A stretch of DNA of 7,490 nt from Kocuria sp. (GCA_030453435.1 JAKDKI010000103.1:1-7490), one strand, 5' to 3'. Shown: positions 1 to 6,985, numbered from the stretch's first letter. Notes: a model not told the origin generated them from the sequence alone. A program made the numbers and translations.

Positions 1-73
1 CCAACCACAACAGCAGAGGGATGTCGGCGCGGAACGTGCTCTGGGAACGCTTCAGTGTGGGAGAAGTACTCAT
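1..73 (-). CDS. mnhE: Na+/H+ antiporter subunit E (MnhE/MrpE), 5' end only
   Basis: Only the first 24 codons are present; the gene leaves the window at its left edge. The ATG is at 73-71 and overlaps the mnhD stop in an ATGA junction. The peptide starts MSTSPTLKRSQSTFRADI and continues PLLLWL. A short, basic, polar N-terminus followed by a Leu/Trp-rich start of a membrane helix is what MrpE proteins show. MrpE is a small membrane subunit of the Mrp complex, needed for full antiport activity in characterised systems. A strong ribosome binding site lies just upstream, inside the mnhD coding end. The identity rests mainly on gene order (A-C-D-E is the standard Mrp order) and on this short N-terminus, so the subunit call is good but cannot be confirmed from the protein body. 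Confidence 0.85.
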   Translation of the reverse strand, partial: MSTSPTLKRSQSTFRADIPLLLWL

Positions 74-1707
74 CGTGCCTCCTCGCTCACGCCGCCCTGG
101 CCCACCGGGGCGAAAACGGCTTCGATGTAACGGTCCGGGTTGATCAGGTTCTGCGAGGCGTTATCCGCCAGGTCGAACAGCGGACCGGCAAAGACGGTCA
201 GGGCCACACCCACGGCCACCAGAGCGGTGGTGGCACCCACCATGAAGCTCGGCATGAGAACCACCGCTTCCCGGCCGGCGAACGTGCTCGACTCATCGCG
301 AGAGGCCGGACCGGAGGTCCGGGGCCGCTTGCCGTCCATCGTGCGCGAACGGAGCACAGGGTCCGGGTACTCGGCGTCGTCAACGCTGCGCAGGAACACG
401 CGGATCCACACGCGGATCAGGGCCAGCAGGGTCAGCAGGGAGACGAACACGCTGACCCCCACCAGGAGGTAGTCCAGTCCGGTTCCGCGGCTCACACCCG
501 CTTCCAGGAGTCCCACCTTGCCCAGGAAACCGGAGAACGGTGGAATGCCGCCCAGGTTGAGCGCCGGGATCATGTACAGGATGCCCAGCAGCGGTGAAAT
601 CTTGAGCATGCCCGCCAGTCGGTCCACGTTGGTGGAACCACCGCGCCGCTCGATCAACCCGGCCACCAGGAACAAACTGGTTTGGATCACGATGTGGTGG
701 GCGATGTAGTAGACCACCGCAGCCAAGGCTTCCTCGGTGCCCACCGCGATACCGAAGATCATGTACCCGATGTGGCTAATCAACGTGAACGAGAGCATAC
801 GTTTGATGTCGATCTGCGCGAGCGCACCCAGAATGCCCACCAACATGGTGAGCAGGGCCACCCACATCAACAGCTCGTTGATCTGCGTTCCGGGGAACAA
901 CAGAGTCTCGGTTCGAATGATGGAGTAGACGCCCACCTTGGTCAGCAGACCCGCGAACACCGCGGTCACCGGGGCGGAGGCCGTGGGGTAGGAGTCGGGC
1001 AGCCAGAAGGACAGCGGGAAGACCGCGGCCTTGACCCCGAAGGCGATGAGCAGCATCAAGTGCAACTGCATCTGAGTGCCCTGGGGCAGGTCCGCCAACT
1101 TCATGGACAGGTCCGCCATGTTCACGGTGCCGGTGGCGCCGTAGATCATGCCGATCGAGATCAGGAACAGCACGGACGAGATCACTGACACCACCACGTA
1201 GGTGACGCCCGCTCGGATACGCTGCACAGTTCCGCCCATGGTCAGCAGCACGTAGGAGGCGGTGAGCAGGATCTCGAAGCCCACGTACAGGTTGAACAGA
1301 TCCCCCGCAAGGAATGCATTGGAGACACCGGCAACCAGGATCAAGAAGGTCGGGTAGAAGATCGAGATGGGGCCCTCGTCGTCGCCGTCGGCCACGCCTT
1401 CACCCGCTGCGTAGATCAACACCGCGAGGGAGACGGCCACGGAGACAACCAGCATGAGCGCGGACAGCTGGTCGACCACCATCACGATGCCGAAGGGCGC
1501 GGCCCACTCACCCAGGTGAATGGCCTGCGGGCCCTGGTTCCACACGGTGATCATGATCAGCACGTTCAACGCCAGAGTCAGGCTCATGGCCCCGATCGTC
1601 ACGAAGCGCTGCAGCCGGTTCCGGTGCACGATCAACATGTTCATCGCGGCGCCCAGGAACGGGATCACTACTGCCAGCGGAGCCAGCTGTGCGAAGTCAT
1701 AGCTCAT
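70..1707 (-). CDS. mnhD: Na+/H+ antiporter subunit D (MnhD/MrpD), NuoM/NuoN-like
   Basis: This 545-residue polytopic membrane protein belongs to the proton-conducting membrane transporter family shared with complex I subunits NuoL/M/N. It is expected to be an ion-translocating subunit of the Mrp complex. Visible family hallmarks are the TM5 glutamate in the FEILLTASYVLL block (Glu145), the TM7 lysine in FGVKAAVFPLSFWLP (Lys226), PTASAPVTAVFAGLLTKVG (Lys257), DIKRMLSFTLISHIGY (Lys302, His312) and GGIPPFSGFLGK (Lys397). At Gln342, in AHHIVIQTSLF, the equivalent motif of the A subunit in this window has lysine. A polar segment at about residues 440-480 (charged, Ser/Arg-rich) separates the last two membrane helices, and the C-terminus is polar. 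The protein is somewhat longer than the roughly 500 residues usual for MrpD, mostly because of that loop. The start overlaps the mnhC stop (ATGA) and has a good ribosome binding site. Confidence 0.96.
   Translation of the reverse strand: MSYDFAQLAPLAVVIPFLGAAMNMLIVHRNRLQRFVTIGAMSLTLALNVLIMITVWNQGPQAIHLGEWAAPFGIVMVVDQLSALMLVVSVAVSLAVLIYAAGEGVADGDDEGPISIFYPTFLILVAGVSNAFLAGDLFNLYVGFEILLTASYVLLTMGGTVQRIRAGVTYVVVSVISSVLFLISIGMIYGATGTVNMADLSMKLADLPQGTQMQLHLMLLIAFGVKAAVFPLSFWLPDSYPTASAPVTAVFAGLLTKVGVYSIIRTETLLFPGTQINELLMWVALLTMLVGILGALAQIDIKRMLSFTLISHIGYMIFGIAVGTEEALAAVVYYIAHHIVIQTSLFLVAGLIERRGGSTNVDRLAGMLKISPLLGILYMIPALNLGGIPPFSGFLGKVGLLEAGVSRGTGLDYLLVGVSVFVSLLTLLALIRVWIRVFLRSVDDAEYPDPVLRSRTMDGKRPRTSGPASRDESSTFAGREAVVLMPSFMVGATTALVAVGVALTVFAGPLFDLADNASQNLINPDRYIEAVFAPVGQGGVSEEAR
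78..84 (-). promoter_or_regulatory. Ribosome binding site of mnhE
   Basis: On the minus strand this reads GAGGAGG, four bases before the mnhE ATG. It lies within the last codons of mnhD. It supports the ATG at 73 as the start and, with the ATGA overlap, suggests coupled translation of mnhD and mnhE. Confidence 0.75.
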
Positions 1708-2294
1708 GACCGATCCTCCCGTCCGGTGTCTTCGGGCCCATGTTCTTCATGACGGTGACCCTCTGCGTGCTCGATGTAATCCGGGGACGTTGGCGCCGCC
1801 AGGTGCTGTGCTCGGTGATGTCCGGGGGACTCAGTGGCTTCCTCTTCGTTGTGTCGTGCGCGCACGGGCTGACTGTCCGAATCGGTGAACTCGGAGGAGT
1901 CCTGGGGCAGGGCGTCGTCGTCCTCGGCGTCGTAGGCGGACTGCTGGGCCACGCGACGGTCTTCGAGGTCGTCCTGAATCTCGTCGCGGCGGGCCAAGGT
2001 CCAGGAGCGGTAGATCATGCTCAGGATGAACGCCGTGGTGGCCAGCGAAATCACGATCGCGGTGAGGATCAACGCCTGCGGCAAGGGATCCGAGTACTCG
2101 GACCCGTCCAGGTCCTTGTTGTAGAGCGGCGCGAATCCGGGGGCACCGCCCGCGTGCAGGATCAGCAAATTGGTGCCGTTGGTCAGGAGCATGATGCCCA
2201 GCAGAACGCGAGTCATGGAGCGTTCCAACAGCAGGTACACACCCACCGAATACAGCACGCCCATCACCACGAGCAATGTCAGGTTGACAGTCAT
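1704..2294 (-). CDS. mnhC: Na+/H+ antiporter subunit C (MnhC/MrpC), NuoK-like with long polar tail
   Basis: This 196-residue protein is the NuoK-like subunit of the Mrp complex. Residues 1-96 form the family core with three membrane helices at about 3-22, 29-48 and 73-95. The core carries typical motifs: LLLERSMTRVLLGIMLLTNG, TNLLILHAGG, and DPLPQALILTAIVISLA ahead of the last helix. Residues 97-196 are an unusually long hydrophilic extension. It begins basic (RSWTLARR), becomes strongly acidic (about 104-141, with an EDDD stretch) and ends His-rich, with eight histidines between 148 and 185. Family members are often only about 110-130 residues, so the tail is roughly an extra hundred. It is predicted to be cytoplasmic and disordered; its role is unknown. 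The gene overlaps mnhA upstream and mnhD downstream by ATGA junctions and has a near-ideal ribosome binding site. Confidence 0.95.
   Translation of the reverse strand: MTVNLTLLVVMGVLYSVGVYLLLERSMTRVLLGIMLLTNGTNLLILHAGGAPGFAPLYNKDLDGSEYSDPLPQALILTAIVISLATTAFILSMIYRSWTLARRDEIQDDLEDRRVAQQSAYDAEDDDALPQDSSEFTDSDSQPVRARHNEEEATESPGHHRAQHLAAPTSPDYIEHAEGHRHEEHGPEDTGREDRS
1715..1720 (-). promoter_or_regulatory. Ribosome binding site of mnhD
   Basis: The minus strand reads GGGAGG seven bases before the mnhD ATG, inside the last codons of mnhC. It fixes the start at 1707 and fits translational coupling across the ATGA overlap. Confidence 0.75.
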
Positions 2295-5200
2295 CCCTGC
2301 ACCTCCGTGGGGTTAGCGCCGGGCCCGGAGGGACCGGAACCGGTGGACGTGGTGGAGTCCTCCACGCGGTGCGCGGATACGGAAGGACCGCTGCGTGTCA
2401 CACGGATGCGTGAACCGCCGCCCTTCTTGGTGGTGCCGTCGAAGGCCTCACGTTCCTTGCGCTCGTCGATGCGGCCGCCCAGCGAGCGCAGGATGTCCAG
2501 CACCAGGCCGATCACGATCAAGTACACGCCGATGTCGAAGATCACCGAGGTCACGAACTTCACGTGACCGAACAGGAACATGTCCCACTCGAACGTGTAG
2601 CTCTGCATGACGGTGCCGCCGAACAATACGGGAACGATCGCGTAGAGCGAGGCGATGGCCAGGCCGGCACCGAGCATCCAACCGGCGTTGACCGGCGTGG
2701 CGCGTTCCAGTTCGTAGCGCCCGCCCGCCAGGTAGCGCAGCGTGAGCGCCAGCGCGGCCATGAGACCACCGGCGAAGCCTCCGCCGGGGTCGTTGTGACC
2801 GGCGATCAGCAGGTAGATGGACACCATCATGAAGGTGTGGAACAGCAATCTGGCCACGACTTCGAAGATGATGGATCGTCGTTCGGGTGCGAGAGTGCGG
2901 CCGGCCAGGATGAACGGGTCGGCGTCCGGACGCGAGGTGAAACGACGCGCCAGGTCCAACTGCTCGGTATTGACGTTCTGGGAATGAGCCGCGGCATTCA
3001 TGGTGCGGATCATCTTCAGTTCGGAAGTGTTCAGTTGGTGACGTTCGCTGCGCAGCCTGTCGCCACGGCTCTTCACGAAGATGAGCGAGGCGATACCCGT
3101 GGCCGCGACCACCAGCACGGTGATTTCACCGAAGGTGTCCCAGGCGCGGATATCGACCAGCAGCACGTTGACCACGTTGGCGCCATCGCCCTCTTCGTAG
3201 GCAAGGCGCGGTAGCTCCAGGGAGATGCGCTCGGCCGAACGGGACGACATGGAGAACGCGGCCAGTGCCATCATGAACAGCCCGAAGACCACGGAGAAGA
3301 TCACCCGGAATGCCTTGCGGCCGGCGGGGCGGCGGTTCCACAGTGGACCGGGCAGTGAGCGCAGCGCCAGCACGAAAGCCACCAGCATGATGGTTTCCAC
3401 GAGCGTCTGGGTCAGCGCGAGGTCCGGGGCGCCCTGCAGGGCGAAGATCAACGCGAGTCCATAACCGGTCACGGACACCAGCAGCACAGCCAAGAACCGC
3501 TTACCCGCTGTGAGCACCAACAGTGCTGCCACGATCATGGCGATACCTGTGACCAGCTGACCCGGTGAGTCTGCGTAGCGGGTGTCGGCCAGCGGCGGAG
3601 TTTCGTACCAGAACAGGGCAACCAAGGGCACCACGATTGCGGTGACCAGGATGACGGACAGGTAGAACTTCAACGAACCACGCTGGGTGCGACCGGTGAC
3701 CCACACGGCCACCAGGTCCAGTGCGTTGACGATCTTTCGGTACACGAAGTCACCGGTGGGGAACTCGAGCAGCTTGTCCTGGAACTGACCCACGGGGCGG
3801 CGGGCGAAGTACAACACCGCGCCCACCGCAATGATCAGTGCGGACAATCCGAGAGCCACGGTAAAGCCGTGCCACAGCACCAGGTGCACACCGGAATCGG
3901 CGGCGTCGGAGAATTCCTCCTGGTAGGGCTTGATGCCGGCTTCCATGGGCTTGGGGTACAGGCCGAACACCACGGTGAAGATCGCAAGAATAGCCGGAGC
4001 CAGGATGAAACCCCACGGAACGGGTTTGAAGTCACCGATGACCGACTGGCCGTCTTCGGCTGTGTCCAGCTCTGAGAACTGTCCTGGCTTGCGGGCGAAA
4101 CCGCCCCACATGAAGCGGGCGCTGTAGGCAAAGGTCAGAATGGAGCCGATGACCACGCCCACCAGCATGATCATGCCCAGGGGGTCAGCGCTGTGGTCCA
4201 CGAGGGCGGTGAGCACCGCTTCCTTGGACACGAAGCCGAACAGCGGCGGGACGCCCGCCATGGATGCGGCACCAATGAGCGCCACGATGAACAGTTTGGG
4301 AGCGCTGCGACCCACACCGGACAAGCGGCGGATGTCACGCGTTCCGGCCTGGTGGTCGATGATGCCCACGCATAGGAAGAGGGTGGCCTTGAACAGGCCG
4401 TGGGCCATGACCATGCCCATGCCGGCCATCGCCGTGTCCGCGGAACCGAAGCTGATGACCGCGGTGATGAAACCCAACTGGCTCACGGTGCCGTAGGCGA
4501 GGATGAGTTTGAGGTCGAACTGACGCAGAGCCACCCAGCCGCCGAAGATCATGGTCGCAAGGCCCAGGGACACGGTGATCGGCAACCACCACTCGGTCGC
4601 GGCAAATCCGGGGGCGAAGCGCGCCACCAAGTAGATTCCGGCCTTGACCATCGCGGCGGCGTGCAGGTAGGCGGAGACCGGAGTGGGTGCGGCCATGGCT
4701 GCGGGCAGCCAGAAGTGCGTGGGGAACAACGCGGACTTGGAGATGGCACCGGCCAGGATCAGGATGATGGCCGCATTGAGGGTGGGAGATGTCGCGATCA
4801 GGTCCGGAGCGGCGTCGACGATTTCCGAAACCCGGTAGGTGCCGGCAGACTCGCCCAACATGATCATGCCCACGAGCATGGCCAGGCCGCCCGCGGTGGT
4901 GATCACGAGTGCTTGCAGAGCGGCACGGCGGGCAGCGAGCTTGGTGCGCGAATAACTGATCAGCAGGAAGGACAGGACGGAGGTGATTTCCCAGAACACG
5001 AACAGCACCAGCAGATCGTCTGCGGTGACCAGACCGAACATCGCACCCGCGAACGCAACGAGCTGGGCAGCGAAAGAGCCGATCCCGTCAGCGTCCGATT
5101 TGAAGTAGCGGGCGCAATACATCAGCACCAATGCGCCCACGCCCAGGATCAGCAGGCACATCATGTAGGCCAGTGCGTCCATGCGGAAGGACAGGGTGAT

Positions 5201-5401
5201 CCCCAGCTGCGGGATCCATTCCAGGGTGCTGTGCCACTCGCCCGATTCACCGCCGTAGACGCGGGGGGTCTGAGTGAACAGCCAGATCAGTGATCCAAGG
5301 GGCACGAGCGCCACGGCGTAGAAGCCCGAACGCCCGGTTCGTTTGAGAATCGCTGGTGCACACAGGGCTGCAAGGCCGTGGAGGAGCAACACAGCGAGCA
5401 T
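2291..5401 (-). CDS. mnhA: Na+/H+ antiporter subunit A fused to subunit B (MnhA-MnhB / MrpAB)
   Basis: This 1036-residue protein is the first gene of the antiporter operon in this window. Residues 1 to about 480 are a NuoL-like channel module. Its hallmarks are Glu138 in VFWEITSVLSFLLI (the TM5 glutamate of NuoL), Lys222 in SKSALFPTHFWLP, His247/Lys253 in YLHAAAMVKAG, Lys298 in DLKLILAYGTVSQLG, His334/Lys338 in AHGLFKATLF, and Lys393 in GVPPLFGFVSKEA. About 505-600 hold further helices and a lateral-helix-like stretch. About 614-776 are the MrpA C-terminal region, with GAPDLALTQTLVETIML (Glu669) and DTFGEITVLVVAATG (Glu759). A polar linker at about 777-843 leads to an MnhB domain (844-972) with FEVVARLLFHTFMM and AGHNDPGGGFAGGL. 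The last 60 residues are polar and Gly/Ser-rich. No stop or frameshift separates A from B, and no separate mnhB follows. This fusion is known in actinobacterial Mrp systems. An in-frame TAG nine bases upstream makes ATG 5401 the first possible start. Confidence 0.97.
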   Translation of the reverse strand: MLAVLLLHGLAALCAPAILKRTGRSGFYAVALVPLGSLIWLFTQTPRVYGGESGEWHSTLEWIPQLGITLSFRMDALAYMMCLLILGVGALVLMYCARYFKSDADGIGSFAAQLVAFAGAMFGLVTADDLLVLFVFWEITSVLSFLLISYSRTKLAARRAALQALVITTAGGLAMLVGMIMLGESAGTYRVSEIVDAAPDLIATSPTLNAAIILILAGAISKSALFPTHFWLPAAMAAPTPVSAYLHAAAMVKAGIYLVARFAPGFAATEWWLPITVSLGLATMIFGGWVALRQFDLKLILAYGTVSQLGFITAVISFGSADTAMAGMGMVMAHGLFKATLFLCVGIIDHQAGTRDIRRLSGVGRSAPKLFIVALIGAASMAGVPPLFGFVSKEAVLTALVDHSADPLGMIMLVGVVIGSILTFAYSARFMWGGFARKPGQFSELDTAEDGQSVIGDFKPVPWGFILAPAILAIFTVVFGLYPKPMEAGIKPYQEEFSDAADSGVHLVLWHGFTVALGLSALIIAVGAVLYFARRPVGQFQDKLLEFPTGDFVYRKIVNALDLVAVWVTGRTQRGSLKFYLSVILVTAIVVPLVALFWYETPPLADTRYADSPGQLVTGIAMIVAALLVLTAGKRFLAVLLVSVTGYGLALIFALQGAPDLALTQTLVETIMLVAFVLALRSLPGPLWNRRPAGRKAFRVIFSVVFGLFMMALAAFSMSSRSAERISLELPRLAYEEGDGANVVNVLLVDIRAWDTFGEITVLVVAATGIASLIFVKSRGDRLRSERHQLNTSELKMIRTMNAAAHSQNVNTEQLDLARRFTSRPDADPFILAGRTLAPERRSIIFEVVARLLFHTFMMVSIYLLIAGHNDPGGGFAGGLMAALALTLRYLAGGRYELERATPVNAGWMLGAGLAIASLYAIVPVLFGGTVMQSYTFEWDMFLFGHVKFVTSVIFDIGVYLIVIGLVLDILRSLGGRIDERKEREAFDGTTKKGGGSRIRVTRSGPSVSAHRVEDSTTSTGSGPSGPGANPTEVQG
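2301..2306 (-). promoter_or_regulatory. Ribosome binding site of mnhC
   Basis: The minus strand reads GGAGGT six bases before the mnhC ATG, inside the last codons of mnhA. It is close to the ideal Shine-Dalgarno sequence and supports the start at 2294. Confidence 0.8.
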
Positions 5402-5412
5402 AGAAACCTAAA

Positions 5413-5418
5413 CCTCTC
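5413..5418 (-). promoter_or_regulatory. Probable ribosome binding site of mnhA
   Basis: The minus strand reads GAGAGG eleven bases before the mnhA ATG, with a second AGGT only four bases before it. The spacing of the better match is long and that of the weaker match short, so this site is less ideal than those of the downstream genes. Confidence 0.5.
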
Positions 5419-5477
5419 TGGAGGTCGCGAACGGCATGGACATGACCCCACAAAGGCACGGTTCTACCCAGGCGTAC

Positions 5478-5497
5478 GGGCCGGAATATTCCCGTCC
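5478..5497. repeat. AT-centred inverted repeat, possible operator
   Basis: The core GGAATATTCC at 5483-5492 is a perfect 10-base palindrome. Allowing one mismatch and one G-T pair it extends to 5478-5497. A second dyad in a shifted register, ACGGG (5476-5480) and CCCGT (5491-5495), surrounds the same core. Lying between two divergent genes, it could be a regulator binding site. No regulator gene is visible in the window to pair with it. Confidence 0.4.
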
Positions 5498-5610
5498 AGC
5501 CTAACAAAGTACATAAATGACACGTCCACTTTTTCCTCTCGGTGAACCCGTGCATGCAAGGCGCGCGCCACACCCCGAGCGGTCTTCACCCGTGAGTCAC
5601 CGATGGGCCC

Positions 5611-5616
5611 TAGTGT
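5611..5616 (+). promoter_or_regulatory. Candidate -10 box of the MFS gene, leaderless arrangement
   Basis: TAGTGT fits the TANNNT -10 pattern common in actinobacteria and ends six bases before the A of the MFS ATG at 5623. Transcription would then start at or next to the start codon. No usable Shine-Dalgarno sequence exists at this ATG: the only G-run, GGGG, is two bases away. No clear -35 box is seen; TTCACC at 5585-5590 is about 20 bases upstream, which is too far to be convincing. Confidence 0.45.
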
Positions 5617-5622
5617 GGGGCC

Positions 5623-6945
5623 ATGAACACTCAAGCCCGGGAAACCGTGGGGACGCGCGCACAGGTTCTCGCCTGGTGCTTATGGGACACGGGCACGTCT
5701 GCCTTCAGCGCGATCATGCTCACGTTCGTGTTCACGGTGTACCTCACCAGCTCATCGTTCGGTTCCCCCGAGCACACTTCCACCGTGCTCAGTGTCGGGA
5801 TGGCCGCGGCCGGCGTGATCATCGCCCTGACCGCACCGCTCGTGGGGCAACGTTCTGACGAGCCCCGCTCCCGCGCGCGGTTCCTCAACGTCAACACCAT
5901 CTTGCTGGCCCTGTTCACGGGCCTGGCCTTCTTCGCACGCCCCGAACCGTCTTTCCTGGTGTTCGGTGTGGCCATGATCGCGATCGCCAGCATCGTGACC
6001 GAATTTGCGCAGGTCAGCTACAACGCCATGCTTCCCGGTCTCGCCGGCCCGCAGAAAATCGGTGCAGTCTCCGGTTGGGGTTGGGGTGCCGGTTACCTGG
6101 GCGGCATCGTGGCATTGGCGTTCGTGTTGTTCGGTTTCGTCCAACCCGGGTTCCTGGGCATCGCAACGGACGACGCTCTCAACTACCGCGCCGTGGCCCT
6201 GTTCAGCGCTGCGTGGGTTCTCGCATTCTCGTTACCCCTGATGGTGCGCGCCCGTTCCATGCCTTACCGCCCTCTCAAGACGGCCGACGACGTCGCAGCA
6301 CCCACCAAGCCTCGCGGCATCTTGGCGTCCTACGTCGAGCTCTTCAGAACTATCGCGCGCGTCTGGCGCCGCTCCCCCGCCACCGTGTACTTCCTGCTGT
6401 CCTCCGCAATCTTCCGCGACGGCCTGGCCGGCATCTTTACGTTCGGTGGTGTGCTTGCCGCCGGCACCTTTGGTTTCTCGATGTCCGAGGTCATCATTTT
6501 CGCGGTGGTCGCCAATATCGCCGCCGCGCTCGGCGCGATCGTGGGCGGCAAATTCGACGACGCCGCGGGCCCCCGCGCCGTGATCATCGTGTCGTTGCTC
6601 GGGATCATGGTCGCTGGTTCCGTCTTGTTGTTCTGGGAAGGTTCCACCGCATTCTGGGTGTGTGGTCTGGCGCTCTGCCTTTTCGTGGGTCCCGCCCAGG
6701 CAGCGTCGCGAACCTATCTCGGCCGGTTGTCCCCGCCGGGTCGAGAGGGCGAGATCTTCGGGCTGTATGCAACCACCGGCCGCGCGGTCAGCTTTCTGGC
6801 TCCCATGATGTTCGGCATTTTCGTGACCGCTCTCGGTGCCCAGATCTGGGGCATCCTGGGCATCCTGAGTGTGGTGGGCGTGGGACTGCTCCTGCTGCTC
6901 TTCACTCCCAAACCGCCCAAGGGATTCACGACCGTTCAGGCCTAG
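5623..6945 (+). CDS. MFS transporter of the UMF1 / Atg22-like family
   Basis: This 440-residue inner-membrane protein has about twelve predicted helices and a polar central loop at about 209-232, the usual MFS 6+6 layout. Family marks are the N-terminal VLAWCLWDTGTSAFSAIML block followed by FVFTVYLT, the LVGQRSDEPRSRARFL loop between helices 2 and 3 (74-88), EFAQVSYNAMLPGL (127-140), GWGWGAGYLGG (151-161), and GPAQAASRTYLGRLSP (356-370). These match bacterial relatives of the yeast vacuolar amino-acid effluxer Atg22. The bacterial substrate is generally unknown and nothing here fixes it. An in-frame TAG at 5611-5613 leaves ATG 5623 as the first start; a GTG at codon 9 is the only alternative before the first helix. 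The gene is divergent from mnhA and convergent with dcd, so it is probably monocistronic. A shared function with the antiporter is not shown. Confidence 0.92.
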   Translation: MNTQARETVGTRAQVLAWCLWDTGTSAFSAIMLTFVFTVYLTSSSFGSPEHTSTVLSVGMAAAGVIIALTAPLVGQRSDEPRSRARFLNVNTILLALFTGLAFFARPEPSFLVFGVAMIAIASIVTEFAQVSYNAMLPGLAGPQKIGAVSGWGWGAGYLGGIVALAFVLFGFVQPGFLGIATDDALNYRAVALFSAAWVLAFSLPLMVRARSMPYRPLKTADDVAAPTKPRGILASYVELFRTIARVWRRSPATVYFLLSSAIFRDGLAGIFTFGGVLAAGTFGFSMSEVIIFAVVANIAAALGAIVGGKFDDAAGPRAVIIVSLLGIMVAGSVLLFWEGSTAFWVCGLALCLFVGPAQAASRTYLGRLSPPGREGEIFGLYATTGRAVSFLAPMMFGIFVTALGAQIWGILGILSVVGVGLLLLLFTPKPPKGFTTVQA

Positions 6946-6951
6946 TCACGC

Positions 6952-6985
6952 AAGAAAGCCGCATATGCCCTTGAAGACATATGCG
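6952..6985 (-). terminator. Probable intrinsic terminator of dcd
   Basis: A perfect 8-base inverted repeat, CGCATATG (6960-6967) and CATATGCG (6978-6985), encloses a ten-base loop. Read on the minus strand it begins 32 bases after the dcd stop and is followed by GC and then TTTCTT (6957-6952). The stem is AT-rich in its middle, so this is a weak to moderate terminator. On the plus strand no T-run follows, which argues for a role mainly for dcd. Confidence 0.42.

Larger units (their letters stand above)
5402..5622. promoter_or_regulatory. Divergent intergenic region between mnhA and the MFS gene
   Basis: This 221-base spacer must hold the promoter of the mnh operon (minus strand) and that of the MFS gene (plus strand). 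It contains a locally AT-richer stretch at about 5501-5535, unlike the GC-rich coding DNA on both sides, and an AT-centred palindrome at 5483-5492. For the mnh operon I find no pair of -35 and -10 boxes good enough to name. A TACTTT on the minus strand (5511-5506) is a possible -10 box without a good -35. I see no small gene, tRNA or recognisable riboswitch here. Confidence 0.5.

Noticed and set aside
1740..2567. Plus-strand open frame of 275 codons opposite mnhC and the end of mnhA
   Set aside because: Low-complexity composition, no recognisable motif, and it spans two genes coded on the other strand. Treated as a shadow.
2448..2681. Short minus-strand frame in the MnhB region, considered as a separate mnhB
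   Set aside because: The MnhB motifs are in the long mnhA frame, not in this one. There is no separate start or stop between the domains.
4400..5293. Plus-strand open frame of 297 codons opposite mnhA
   Set aside because: Its translation is rich in Gln, His, Gly, Asp and Arg with no domain or membrane pattern, and it lies wholly opposite a well supported gene. This is the usual shadow frame of GC-rich DNA.
5502..5534. A defined -35/-10 promoter for the mnh operon
   Set aside because: TACTTT and TGGACG elements on the minus strand are present but never at proper spacing with each other. No pair is convincing enough to annotate.
5551..5569. Palindromes TGCATGCA (5551-5558) and GGCGCGCGCC (5560-5569) in the spacer
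   Set aside because: Short, self-complementary by simple composition, not arranged as a longer dyad and without a T-run. Probably chance in GC-rich DNA, so not listed as sites.
6075..6974. Plus-strand open frame of 299 codons inside the MFS gene in another frame
   Set aside because: Very Arg/His/Pro-rich and overlapping a clear transporter in the same direction. The transporter frame has all the family motifs, so this is a frame shadow and not a frameshift remnant.
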